Assembly (NCBI GenBank): GCA_964392305.1 | Contig: CAYMPV010000026.1 | Location: 29,191-93,190, forward strand | DNA length: 64,000 bases | Source: JACKIC01 sp964392305 | GTDB lineage: Bacteria > Planctomycetota > UBA1135 > UBA2386 | Reading direction: 5' to 3' | In this document: positions 42,922 through 55,419 of the stretch, piece after piece | Layout of the letters: every line of letters starts with the position of its first letter | Position numbering within the stretch: position 1 is the first letter of the stretch | The notes under the pieces: generated by a model | The model's input: only the letters and a program-made list of their open reading frames with translations | The model's database searches: none | Told to the model about the DNA's origin: nothing | Translations under genes and position numbers: made by a program

Positions 42922-44610
42922 ATGCGTCGCCACGCCATTGCCGCCGCGGCCCTGCTCTGCGGCCTGGGCGCCCAGCAGCCACCGACCGCGGCCAGCATCA
43001 CCGAACCAGGGCGCACCTTGGCGCGCCCGCTGGACATCGTGCTCGGCGGCGCTTCGCGGCAGCCGCAGGAACGCACCGTGATCGTGGTGCTCGATCCGTC
43101 GACCGGTCTCGTCACCGGGGGGTTCGCCGCGGCGTTCGCCCACGCCGTCGCGACCAACCGCGAACTGCTGGCCAAGACCCGCATCGGCCTCGGCGTGGTG
43201 GGTGAGAAGAACTGCATGGTGCTGGCACCCACGCTCGAGCACGACCAGGTCATCCAGGAGGTGGAGCGACGCCTCGCGACACCGGCGCTGGACTTCCAGA
43301 ACGTCTATGCCGACGTGCGCAAGGCACTCGGCGCGTTCGGCGGCGGCTCCGCCGAGCGTGTGCTGCTGCTGGTGACGCTCGAGAACGGCGACGTCGAGGA
43401 CGATGTCGAACAGACGGTTGCGTTGGCGAACCGCGCCAAGGCCCGCATCGAAGTGCTCACGTCGGAGGCGACGCTCGCGGATTGTTACTGGGCCCACCGT
43501 CAGTACCAGGAGAAGCCTCGCGGCACCACGCTGACGGGCGCCGACGGGGCGGTCATCGACGTGCCGTGGGGGTTCTTGTTCCAGTTCCCGGCGGCGAACG
43601 AGTCGACGCCGGCGGGTTACGCGATGTGGGGCCTCGCCCGCCTCGCTGCGGCGACGGAGGGCCGCGTGTTCCTGCACGCGGCCGCCGCGCAGACCGCACA
43701 CGACTGCGCCCCCGTCGGTAGCCGCTGCCTGTTCTGCACCGGCGACCACCTGCCGCCCGACGGCTCGTGGAACAGCGTCCTGGTGGCGCAGCTCGCACCG
43801 ACGACGCTGTCGCGAGACGACACCTATGCCGCCTTGGGACGCGATCCGGCCTACCGCGCGATGATCACGACCTGGCGCGCCGCTGCCGAAGCCGGCCTGA
43901 TCGACAGCCAGCCGGGCATCAAGATCAGCACCACCTCGGCGTCGCCGGAACGGTCGAAGTCCGGCCGCGACCTCGGCCTGCTGTTCTCCGCGAGCTTCGA
44001 TCGCAACGCCAAACGCGCCGAGAAGGCCGCCGAAGATGCCGAACGCTTGCGCGATCAGCTCGCCGAGAAGATCGCCGGCATCACGCCCGAGAGCGCATCG
44101 CCGCGCGGCCTCGCCGCGGCGCGTTACCTGGTCGTGCTGCTGCAGCTGACGCGCGTCAACCTGCTGCTCTACGCAGCCTGGTGTCGGGACATCGCACCGA
44201 CGCTGCTCGATGCGCGCGGCGAGCCGATGCCACCACCCGAGGTGCCGGCGCTCGACGACGACCGGCGACCGTCAGGCATCGGCACCACCCGGTTCTGCCT
44301 GTGCCACGGCGTGCGTCCGTTCTTCGACGTCGAACTGCCCGGCGGCGCGGCCGTGCGCGCGGAACTCGAGAAGCTCGACGGCCTGTTCACGGCGTATCAG
44401 GTGCGCTACGGCAAGAGCCAGTTCGGCTACGCCCTGCGCCGCAACGGCATCGCGTCGTTCTGGCCGACGTTCCCCGGCATCGCCGGCAGTCTGCCGCGCG
44501 AGCGCCCCAAGACCGGTGACAAGCCCGGGCCGATCACACCGCGGCGCCCGACGCGCGAAGGCGGCAGCACCGGCACACCCTCCGGTCCGACCACCGGCGG
44601 AGGCCGCTGA
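42922..44610 (+). CDS. Exported protein of unknown function
   Basis: A 562-residue protein with a signal peptide (RRHAIAAAALLCGLGAQ). Residues 45-190 resemble a von Willebrand A-like fold (RTVIVVLDPSTGLVTGG, RVLLLVTLENGDVEDD) without a clear MIDAS motif. The middle has a Cys cluster (GSRCLFCTGDHLPPDG) and the tail is Pro, Gly and Thr rich. A helical segment (KRAEKAAEDAERLRDQLAEK) lies near residue 370. No family is recognised. Its stop overlaps the start of the HEAT-repeat gene (TGATG), so the two exported proteins are made together and may work together. Confidence 0.75.
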   Translation: MRRHAIAAAALLCGLGAQQPPTAASITEPGRTLARPLDIVLGGASRQPQERTVIVVLDPSTGLVTGGFAAAFAHAVATNRELLAKTRIGLGVVGEKNCMVLAPTLEHDQVIQEVERRLATPALDFQNVYADVRKALGAFGGGSAERVLLLVTLENGDVEDDVEQTVALANRAKARIEVLTSEATLADCYWAHRQYQEKPRGTTLTGADGAVIDVPWGFLFQFPAANESTPAGYAMWGLARLAAATEGRVFLHAAAAQTAHDCAPVGSRCLFCTGDHLPPDGSWNSVLVAQLAPTTLSRDDTYAALGRDPAYRAMITTWRAAAEAGLIDSQPGIKISTTSASPERSKSGRDLGLLFSASFDRNAKRAEKAAEDAERLRDQLAEKIAGITPESASPRGLAAARYLVVLLQLTRVNLLLYAAWCRDIAPTLLDARGEPMPPPEVPALDDDRRPSGIGTTRFCLCHGVRPFFDVELPGGAAVRAELEKLDGLFTAYQVRYGKSQFGYALRRNGIASFWPTFPGIAGSLPRERPKTGDKPGPITPRRPTREGGSTGTPSGPTTGGGR

Positions 44611-45914
44611 TGCGCACCGTGGCCGCGGCCGTGCTGCTCTCGTGCCTCGGGGCCACCGCGCACGCCCAGCAAGAAGAACTGCAGACGCTGGTCGACCGGC
44701 TCGGCAGCGACGATGCGCGAACACGCTCGAGCGCCTACTCCGAACTGCAGCGGCGCCGCGACCCGGCGATGGTGCCGTTGATCGCCCGACGCGTCGGCGA
44801 TTATCCGATCGCCGCACAACAGTTCGCCGTCTACCTGCTGCAGGGCCAGCCGATCGACACGACGCGCGCCGTCTACGTGAAGTGGCTCGGTGCCGAACAA
44901 CCGTTCCTGCGGGTCGCCGGAGCGGCGCTGCTGGTGCGCAGCGGCGACCGCTCGCGGCTGACAGTGCTGGCCGCAGCGGTGAAGGCGACGCCGGCGAACG
45001 CGCGCTCGCAAGCGGTCGGCGCAGTGTGGGGCATCACCGACGAGGCCCTGTTCGCGGCGCTGCGCAGCTACCTGACGACCGACGCTCCTTCCGCGCTGGC
45101 CATGCAGGTGCTGTCGCTGCTGCAGCAGCAGGAACGGAACCACCGCAGCGCGACGATGGCCGTCGTCGAGACGCTCGCCGCGGCAACCGATCGCGACCTG
45201 CGCTGCGTCGCCTTGGCCTACCTCGTCGCGAGCGGCAGCACCCAGCACGTCGCCCCGCTCGCCGACTTGCTCGGTGAAGCACCGCAGCTGTTCTGGAATG
45301 CGAGCTCCCTGCTCGACGACGCCGTCAACCTGCCGAAGGAGATCACCGAAGCGGCAGCCGCCGCGCTGAGCAAGCCGCGCAGCCGTTTCGACGTGACCCG
45401 CATCGCGACGCTGCTGCGCAAACACGCGCCACAGACCGCCGCTGCCGCCCTGCGTCAGCTGCTGACCGACCAGCGCCAGGACGTCGCCGCGGCCGCGCTC
45501 GAGGCCCTGGCCAGCATGCCCGACGGCCTGTTGGACAAGGACCTCACGGCGATGCTGCACGGCGCCGATGTCGACGCCCGCATCGTTGCGGCGACGACGT
45601 TGCGCCGCCGCGACGACCTGTCGGGCCTGCCCGTGCTGCTCGAACTCGTGAAGGCCGAGGGCCCGACGAGACTGACCGCGACGCGCGCACTCGCGGGCTT
45701 TCGCAGCCGCACAACGGTGCCGGCGCTGCTCGATCTGCTCGACGACGCCAATGAGGCCGTGCGCGCCGCTGCGTGGCAGGGCCTGCAGGGGAACCTGCGC
45801 GACCTGTTCCCGCAGCGCCGATTCGACTTCGACACCTGTGGGTACTCCCCCAACCAAACCGACCGCAGTGGCGCGATCGCCACGCTGCGCGCCTGGTGGC
45901 GGGGCGTGTCATGA
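44610..45914 (+). CDS. Exported HEAT-repeat protein
   Basis: A 434-residue protein with a signal peptide (RTVAAAVLLSCLGATAHAQ), then about ten helical hairpins of the HEAT/PBS-lyase type (AEQPFLRVAGAALLVRSGD, RQDVAAAALEALASMPDG, GADVDARIVAATTLRRRDD, ANEAVRAAAWQGLQG). These form a superhelical scaffold for protein binding in the periplasm or envelope. It has no catalytic motif. It is translationally coupled to the preceding exported protein. Confidence 0.82.
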   Translation: MRTVAAAVLLSCLGATAHAQQEELQTLVDRLGSDDARTRSSAYSELQRRRDPAMVPLIARRVGDYPIAAQQFAVYLLQGQPIDTTRAVYVKWLGAEQPFLRVAGAALLVRSGDRSRLTVLAAAVKATPANARSQAVGAVWGITDEALFAALRSYLTTDAPSALAMQVLSLLQQQERNHRSATMAVVETLAAATDRDLRCVALAYLVASGSTQHVAPLADLLGEAPQLFWNASSLLDDAVNLPKEITEAAAAALSKPRSRFDVTRIATLLRKHAPQTAAAALRQLLTDQRQDVAAAALEALASMPDGLLDKDLTAMLHGADVDARIVAATTLRRRDDLSGLPVLLELVKAEGPTRLTATRALAGFRSRTTVPALLDLLDDANEAVRAAAWQGLQGNLRDLFPQRRFDFDTCGYSPNQTDRSGAIATLRAWWRGVS

Positions 45915-45985
45915 CGGCCCCGAGGACACGTCACCCCAGGTAGCGTTTGGCCTCGCCGCGCCGATCGGCTAACACTTCCGCCCCC

Positions 45986-46504
45986 ATGAGCAACCCCCGC
46001 GTCTACTTCGACATCACCATCGGTGACAAGGCCGCCGGCCGCCTCGTCTTCGAGCTCTTCGCCGACACCACCCCCAAGACCGCCGAGAACTTCCGCGCCC
46101 TGTGCACGGGTGAGAAGGGCATGGGCAAACAAGGCAAGCCGCTGCACTACAAGGGTTGCCGCTTCCACCGCATCATCCAGCAGTTCATGTGCCAGGGCGG
46201 TGACTTCACGCGCGGCAATGGCACGGGCGGCGAGTCGATCTACGGCGAGAAGTTCAAGGACGAGAACTTCCAGAAGAAGCACGACACCAAGGGCCTGCTG
46301 TCGATGGCGAACGCCGGGCCGAACACCAACGGTTCGCAGTTCTTCATCACCACGGTGCTGACGCCGTGGCTCGACGGCAAACACTGCGTGTTCGGCAAGG
46401 TCGTCGAGGGCATGGACGTGCTCGACAAGATGGAAGCGGTCGGATCGCGCTCCGGCACGACCTCGCAGGACGTGGTCATCGCCGACTGCGGCGAACTCGA
46501 GTAG
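45986..46504 (+). CDS. Cyclophilin-type peptidyl-prolyl isomerase, eukaryote-like
   Basis: A 172-residue complete cyclophilin: VYFDITIGDKAAGRLVFELF, TAENFRALCTGEKG, the catalytic FHRIIQQFMCQGGDFTRGNG, SMANAGPNTNGSQFF and W-L-D-G-KH (the Trp that binds cyclosporin). The loop CTGEKG with GKPLHYKG, and the ending DVVIADCGEL, are features of eukaryotic CypA/CypD rather than of the shorter bacterial PpiA/PpiB. It is cytosolic and speeds proline isomerisation in folding. Start ATG at 45986. It converges with the hydroxylase gene 9 bases downstream. Confidence 0.95.
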   Translation: MSNPRVYFDITIGDKAAGRLVFELFADTTPKTAENFRALCTGEKGMGKQGKPLHYKGCRFHRIIQQFMCQGGDFTRGNGTGGESIYGEKFKDENFQKKHDTKGLLSMANAGPNTNGSQFFITTVLTPWLDGKHCVFGKVVEGMDVLDKMEAVGSRSGTTSQDVVIADCGELE

Positions 46505-46513
46505 GCCCCGCGG

Positions 46514-47029
46514 TCAGCGCGGCGGCGCCGCGAAGGTGATCAGCAACACCACGCGATCGTCGGCGCCGTGGTTCCAGGCCTCGTGCTCGACGGTGTCGTC
46601 GAACACTAGGCAACGACCCGGTTGCCAGCGGCAGGCTTCGGTACCAAAACGCATGCCGACATCGCCCTCGGGAACGAGCAGCGGCAGATGGCAGCGCAGC
46701 ACACCCGTCATCTCGCCGCGATGCGGGTAGAGGTGTGTGCCCGGGCGAAACCTCGAGAAGCCTGCATTGATCATTCCTGGCACCGCGGCGCACGCTGCAG
46801 CCGTCAGCGGACACTGGGCTCGGTTCGCTTCTTCGCCAGCCCCTCCACCGAAGATGCCGAACCACGACCAACCGGTCTCGTCATAACCATCGGCGACGGT
46901 CGTGAGCGAGTCGGGGCTGGTGGCGAATGACGCCGGCGGCAAGGCGCACAACTCGGTGAGCACGCCCGACCATCGCGCCTGCAGTGCGCTGACGAACGGA
47001 AACGAGGCCGGGTCCTGGATGGCAACCAT
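46514..47029 (-). CDS. Aspartyl/asparaginyl beta-hydroxylase family dioxygenase
   Basis: A 171-residue Fe(II)/2-oxoglutarate oxygenase core. THLYPHRGEMTGVLRCHLPL matches the iron site of the family, where the acidic residue after His is often Gly. FDDTVEHEAWNHG gives the second His, and the following Arg would bind 2-oxoglutarate. N-terminal residues include WSWFGIFG. It should hydroxylate Asp or Asn side chains, and the substrate is unknown. The ATG at 47029 is the most likely start. A TAGCCT box lies 13 bases before it. Confidence 0.85.
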   Translation of the reverse strand: MVAIQDPASFPFVSALQARWSGVLTELCALPPASFATSPDSLTTVADGYDETGWSWFGIFGGGAGEEANRAQCPLTAAACAAVPGMINAGFSRFRPGTHLYPHRGEMTGVLRCHLPLLVPEGDVGMRFGTEACRWQPGRCLVFDDTVEHEAWNHGADDRVVLLITFAAPPR

Positions 47030-47147
47030 CGATCTGGGTGTCAGGCTACCTGGGGAATGCCCACCCCGGAACACTCCGTAGCACCCATGGCATCAAGCCC
47101 AACCCGCGGCCGTTCAGGCTCCCTGGGCACCTGCTCGATGTCGATCC

Positions 47148-49010
<1,863 letters not shown>

Positions 49011-49032
49011 AGCGCGCCGCCAGCGACGAGGG

Positions 49033-51660
<2,628 letters not shown>

Positions 51661-51664
51661 GGCG

Positions 51665-51672
51665 TCCTCCTT
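51665..51672 (-). promoter_or_regulatory. Strong Shine-Dalgarno of clpB
   Basis: AAGGAGGA on the minus strand ends 4 bases before the ATG at 51660. It is the best ribosome site in the window and fixes the start. Confidence 0.85.
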
Positions 51673-51800
51673 GGCGAGTTCTGGGTCTCGGTGCGAGCCC
51701 GCGGGAAAGCACGTTCCATGCCGGGGCTGACCGCCCATTAGCCGTTCGATTTACTTGCTTTACGTCATCTTAGAACCAGTTCGCACGACCCGTTGACATG

Positions 51801-51840
51801 CCATCCTGGCGTAGCCACCTCGAATACAGCCATTTTGGCA
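51801..51840 (-). promoter_or_regulatory. Twin GCCA-N3-TGGC operators upstream of clpB
   Basis: GCCATTTTGGC (51830-51840 as read on the plus strand) is identical to the first hsp20 site, and GCCATCCTGGC (51801-51811) is a second copy of the pattern. Their starts are 29 bases apart, 11 more than in hsp20, or about one helical turn. The near site is 140 bases before the clpB ATG. Co-regulation with hsp20 is inferred. Confidence 0.6.
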
Positions 51841-51848
51841 TTATCAAC

Positions 51849-52463
51849 TCAGGGCAGGGTCACGACCAACTGCGAGGTGTCCAGCGCCTGCTCGGTGACC
51901 ACCAGATCCATGGGCAGGTCGTGGGCCTGCGGCACGATCGTCGGCAGACGCAGGCACTGAAAGCCGATGCCGACGGCGCGGGGCCGCGGTGAGCGCGCCG
52001 CCAGCGTGCGATCGTAGTAGCCGCCTCCGTTGCCGAGCCGGAAGCCGGCGTCGTCGAACCCGACGACCGGGATGAACAGCAGGTCGGGGTCCACCTCGGG
52101 CCCGTCGCTCGGCACGGGGATGCCCCACACCCCCGGCTCCATGCGCGCCGCCGGCGTCCACGCGCGGAACGCGAGCGGCTGGTCCCTGGCGACGACGACG
52201 GGCAACGCGACCGTGGCGCCCGCGGCGATCGCGCGATGCATCGACGACGACAGATCCACCTCACCCTGCATCGGCGAATAGAACGCGATGCACGGTGCGG
52301 CCGGCCCCCACCGGCCAGCGCACAGCGCGTCGATGACCCGATCGACGTTGGCGACGACCGACTTCCTGGCGGCTTCACCGACGGCGACTCGCAAGGCGCG
52401 ACAGCGTGCGCGGGACTCCCGGCGAAGGGCCGCGACGGCCGCGGCGCTGGACTGTTCGCTCAT
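51849..52463 (-). CDS. 5-formyltetrahydrofolate cyclo-ligase family protein
   Basis: A 204-residue protein with the 5-FCL fold. LRRESRARCRALR lies near the N-terminus, IAFYSPMQGEVDL and LLFIPVVGFDDAGFRLGNG follow, and the ATP-binding signature GNGGGYYDRTL is near residue 145. It converts 5-formyl-THF to methenyl-THF with ATP, rescuing stalled one-carbon enzymes. Start ATG at 52463. It lies 37 bases after purB and before clpB on the same strand; sharing a strand with purB fits folate-dependent purine synthesis. Confidence 0.93.
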   Translation of the reverse strand: MSEQSSAAAVAALRRESRARCRALRVAVGEAARKSVVANVDRVIDALCAGRWGPAAPCIAFYSPMQGEVDLSSSMHRAIAAGATVALPVVVARDQPLAFRAWTPAARMEPGVWGIPVPSDGPEVDPDLLFIPVVGFDDAGFRLGNGGGYYDRTLAARSPRPRAVGIGFQCLRLPTIVPQAHDLPMDLVVTEQALDTSQLVVTLP

Positions 52464-52500
52464 GCGTGCATGATGCCGCCAAGGCCACCGCGGCGCCCGT

Positions 52501-53937
52501 TCAGACGCGGATCTCGCTGCTGAGCCCGCCGGCCTCGCTGCCGGCCAGACGCGGCGCGATCTCGTCGCGCACGAACGCGTCGACCTGCTCGGCCGAACGC
52601 CCGACGAAACGCATCGGGTCCATCAGACTCGGCAGCTTCGCTGCGATCGACGCGAAGGCAGGATCATCGGCGATCAACTGCATCAGCGGATTGTCGCGCC
52701 CCTCGGCCTTCACGGCATGCGCCGCAGCGCGACTGTGCACCCGCACACGCTCGTGCAGGTCCTGGCGGTCGCCGCCGGCGGCGACGCCAGCCATCAGGAT
52801 CTCCTCGGTGGCCAGGAACGGCAGCTGCTCACGCAACTTCTTCTCGATCACCTTGGGGTAGACGACGAGTCCCTTGGCGACGTTCTCGACCAACATCAGG
52901 ATGCCGTCGATGGCCAGGAACGACTCGGGGATGGCGATCCGGCGCACGGCGGAGTCGTCGAGGGTGCGCTCGAGCCATTGCGTCGCAGCCGTATGCGCGC
53001 TGGTGTTGGCGACCTCGATGACGTAACGCGCCAACGAGCAGACGCGCTCACAACGCATCGGGTTCTTCTTGTAGGCCATCGCCGAGCTGCCGATCTGCTT
53101 GCTCTCGCTCGGTTCTTCGATCTCACCCTCGTGCGACAACAGGCGCAGGTCGGTGGCGAACTTGCTCGCCGACTGCGCGATCGCCGACAGCGCCTGGTGG
53201 ATCGTCCAGTCGATCTTGCGCGTATAGGTCTGTCCACTGACCGCGATCGACTTGCCGAACCCCATCGCCTTGGTGACGCTCGCGTCGACGGCGGCGACCT
53301 TGTCGTGATCGCCACCCGCCAACATCAAGAACGTCGCCTGCGTGCCGGTCGTGCCCTTCACGCCGCGGAACGGCAGCCACTCGGCGACGCGCCGCACTTC
53401 GTCGAGGTCGAGTGCGAAATCCTGCGCCCAAAGACACGCGCGTTTGCCGACGGTCACGGGCTGCGCGACCTGGAAGTGCGTGTAGCCGAGACAGGGCTGA
53501 CTGCGCCATTGCTTCGCGAAGTCGGCCAACGCCCCGATCACTGCGGCGAGGCGCTGCTCGAGCATGCGCAGCGCGCGGCGGTAGATGACGAGGTCGCCAT
53601 TGTCGGTGACGAAGCAACTGGTCGCGCCGAGGTGGATGATCGGCTTCGCCTTGGGGCACAATTCGCCGTAGTGGTGCACGTGCGCCATCACGTCGTGGCG
53701 CAGCTCCTTCTCCAGCTGCGCCGCGCGTTCCCAGTCGAACTCGTCGCGGTGGGCGCGCAACTCGGCGATCTGCTCTTCGTTGACGGGAAAGCCGTGCTCG
53801 TGTTCGGCTTGTGCCAGCGCGATCCAGAGGTCGCGCCAGGCGGTGTGGCGCGCGCGCGGCGAAAACAGCTGCGCCATGTCCTTGCTGGCATAACGCTCGA
53901 TGAGCGGGTGGTCGAAACGTTCACCGCGGTCCGTCAT
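52501..53937 (-). CDS. purB: Adenylosuccinate lyase
   Basis: A 478-residue member of the fumarase/aspartase superfamily: HLGATSCFVTDN, YTHFQVAQPVTVGKRA (catalytic His region), KGTTGTQATFL, and the signature GSSAMAYKKNPMRCE with the mobile catalytic Ser loop. It acts twice in purine synthesis, releasing fumarate from SAICAR and adenylosuccinate, as a tetramer. Length and motifs are closest to eukaryotic-type PurB of about 480 residues. Start ATG at 53937. It precedes 5-FCL on the same strand. Confidence 0.96.
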   Translation of the reverse strand: MTDRGERFDHPLIERYASKDMAQLFSPRARHTAWRDLWIALAQAEHEHGFPVNEEQIAELRAHRDEFDWERAAQLEKELRHDVMAHVHHYGELCPKAKPIIHLGATSCFVTDNGDLVIYRRALRMLEQRLAAVIGALADFAKQWRSQPCLGYTHFQVAQPVTVGKRACLWAQDFALDLDEVRRVAEWLPFRGVKGTTGTQATFLMLAGGDHDKVAAVDASVTKAMGFGKSIAVSGQTYTRKIDWTIHQALSAIAQSASKFATDLRLLSHEGEIEEPSESKQIGSSAMAYKKNPMRCERVCSLARYVIEVANTSAHTAATQWLERTLDDSAVRRIAIPESFLAIDGILMLVENVAKGLVVYPKVIEKKLREQLPFLATEEILMAGVAAGGDRQDLHERVRVHSRAAAHAVKAEGRDNPLMQLIADDPAFASIAAKLPSLMDPMRFVGRSAEQVDAFVRDEIAPRLAGSEAGGLSSEIRV

Positions 53938-53976
53938 GCGGGTCTGTCTACCCGCCCGCCCATCGAGGTGCCACCT

Positions 53977-54366
53977 TCAGCAGCGGACCCAGACCCGGCG
54001 GTGACGGGTCTCGTAACGCTCGGGCACCCAGACCCGCCGGCAACCGCCGCGATCGATCAGCCCCCAGTGCCGGTGACCGCATCCGCTGTAGATCCAGCCG
54101 TAGCGAGCGGGCACGTGCTCCTCCTTCCAGTAACCGGGCACGAGCACCTGCTCACAGACGGCCTCCCAGCGACCGCGCTGCCCGTGGTGACGGGAGCTGG
54201 CACCGCGGCCCCGATCGTGATCGTGCCGCGCGGCCACCACGCCCGTCGAGACGCGCGCCGAGACGTGGCGGCCGAGCCGCGCCTCGATCGAGATCTGGGC
54301 GGCAGCGGTGTCACCGAGGAAAGCGGCGCACAGAGCCGCGAGAACCGACAGCGGTAGTGCTTTCAT
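53977..54366 (-). CDS. Small secreted basic protein
   Basis: A 129-residue protein with a signal peptide (KALPLSVLAALCAAFLGDTAAAQ), a His/Arg-rich middle (RHDHDRGRGASSRHHGQRGR) and aromatic repeats in the second half (CEQVLVPGYWKEEHVPARYG, CRRVWVPERYETRHRRVWV). The W-P-x-Y/R-Y pattern is seen in many small exported planctomycete and proteobacterial proteins of unknown role, perhaps cell-wall associated. The ATG at 54366 opens the signal peptide. No partner gene is evident. Confidence 0.7.
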   Translation of the reverse strand: MKALPLSVLAALCAAFLGDTAAAQISIEARLGRHVSARVSTGVVAARHDHDRGRGASSRHHGQRGRWEAVCEQVLVPGYWKEEHVPARYGWIYSGCGHRHWGLIDRGGCRRVWVPERYETRHRRVWVRC

Positions 54367-54499
54367 GGCGGCCGCGCAGCGCACATCGCGTGCCGAGCGT
54401 GTCGCAGCGAATCGTCGCCGCGGTGGCCCCTTGCCATCGACACCTGTAGCCGTCGCGAGACAAGCGATGACGCGGCCGCCCTTCAATCGGGACAGATCG

Positions 54500-54994
54500 T
54501 CACCAGGGCAGGTACGTCGCACTGACCACGCTGCCGAGGCACACGAGCAGCCACCAGGGCAGGATCTTCGCAGCCATCCGGTCGCGATCACACACCGACA
54601 ACAGCACGAGCACCGCCAGGATCGCGCCGCAGAAGTCCGAGATCACGTCGCCGACGGAAGCCAACCGATCCGGAACGCACGATTGATGCACCTCATCGAC
54701 GATGCCGTAGACCCCAGCCAGGAGCACCGCGATCTTGGCCTTGCCGCGCGAGGTCGCGAGCGTCCGATCGGCGACGCTCAGCAGCGCCAGGAACCAGGCC
54801 GCACCGAGTCCGCCGTAGGCGACGATGTGCATGCCGTTGTGGACGAACTCACTGAAGGGACCAGACACCAGCTGGGGCGTCTGGCGCGCCGACAAGCGCC
54901 ACAGTGCATACATGAACGCCACCGGCCCGAGCAACCGCAGCAGCTGCGGCACGCGTAGGTAGAGCTGCAAGACCGCGGCCAAGACACCGATCAC
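54500..54994 (-). CDS. VanZ family membrane protein
   Basis: A 164-residue protein with about five helices and the VanZ pattern: FVHNGMHIVAYGGLGAAW, then YGIVDEVHQSCVPDRLASVGDVISD, whose conserved DE-H-Q and DVxxN/D motifs mark the family. VanZ-type proteins alter glycopeptide sensitivity in some hosts, but most have no known role. The GTG start at 54994 overlaps the stop of the HATPase gene as GTGA. Confidence 0.85.
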   Translation of the reverse strand: MIGVLAAVLQLYLRVPQLLRLLGPVAFMYALWRLSARQTPQLVSGPFSEFVHNGMHIVAYGGLGAAWFLALLSVADRTLATSRGKAKIAVLLAGVYGIVDEVHQSCVPDRLASVGDVISDFCGAILAVLVLLSVCDRDRMAAKILPWWLLVCLGSVVSATYLPW

Positions 54995-55419
54995 GAACGC
55001 GCCACCCAGCCGGCCAGCAGCAGCCCTCCGGCCGGGTCGGCCTCGGCGGTGATCTCCTCGAGATAAACCGACAGCAAGAACAAACCGCGGCCACGTTCGC
55101 TCTCGAGGGAGGGCATGCCCTGGACCACATCTGCCAACGAAGCGGCGAGCTCGGCAACCTGGCTGCGCGGCATCTCAGGGTCGTGGAAGGCCACCCGCCA
55201 ACGCTCGTCGACGCGATCGAGCGTCAGGCGCAGATCGAGATTCCTGCTGCGATAGGCGGCGCCGTGCTCGATGGCGTTGTTGACCAACTCGTCGGCCACG
55301 AGCGCCAACACGTCACCGAGTTCCTCGTCACCACCCATTCGCGACGCGACGCCACGCACATCGGCGCGCAGCTGGCGCAGTGCCGATCCGTGTGGCGGAA
55401 AGGTCAGCGCCTCGCTCAA
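54991..55419 (-). CDS. RsbW-like anti-sigma/serine kinase HATPase protein
   Basis: A 142-residue stand-alone GHKL ATPase domain: ALVADELVNNAIEHGAAY (N box) and SERGRGLFLLSVYLEEI (G2-like), with the G1 segment (FHDPEMP) degenerate. RsbW/SpoIIAB-like proteins bind sigma factors or phosphorylate anti-anti-sigma factors. No anti-anti-sigma gene lies nearby, though phosphatase-kinase switches are often scattered. The start is probably TTG at 55419, overlapping the nadC stop as TTGA. It is coupled to nadC and VanZ. Confidence 0.82.
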   Translation of the reverse strand: MSEALTFPPHGSALRQLRADVRGVASRMGGDEELGDVLALVADELVNNAIEHGAAYRSRNLDLRLTLDRVDERWRVAFHDPEMPRSQVAELAASLADVVQGMPSLESERGRGLFLLSVYLEEITAEADPAGGLLLAGWVARS

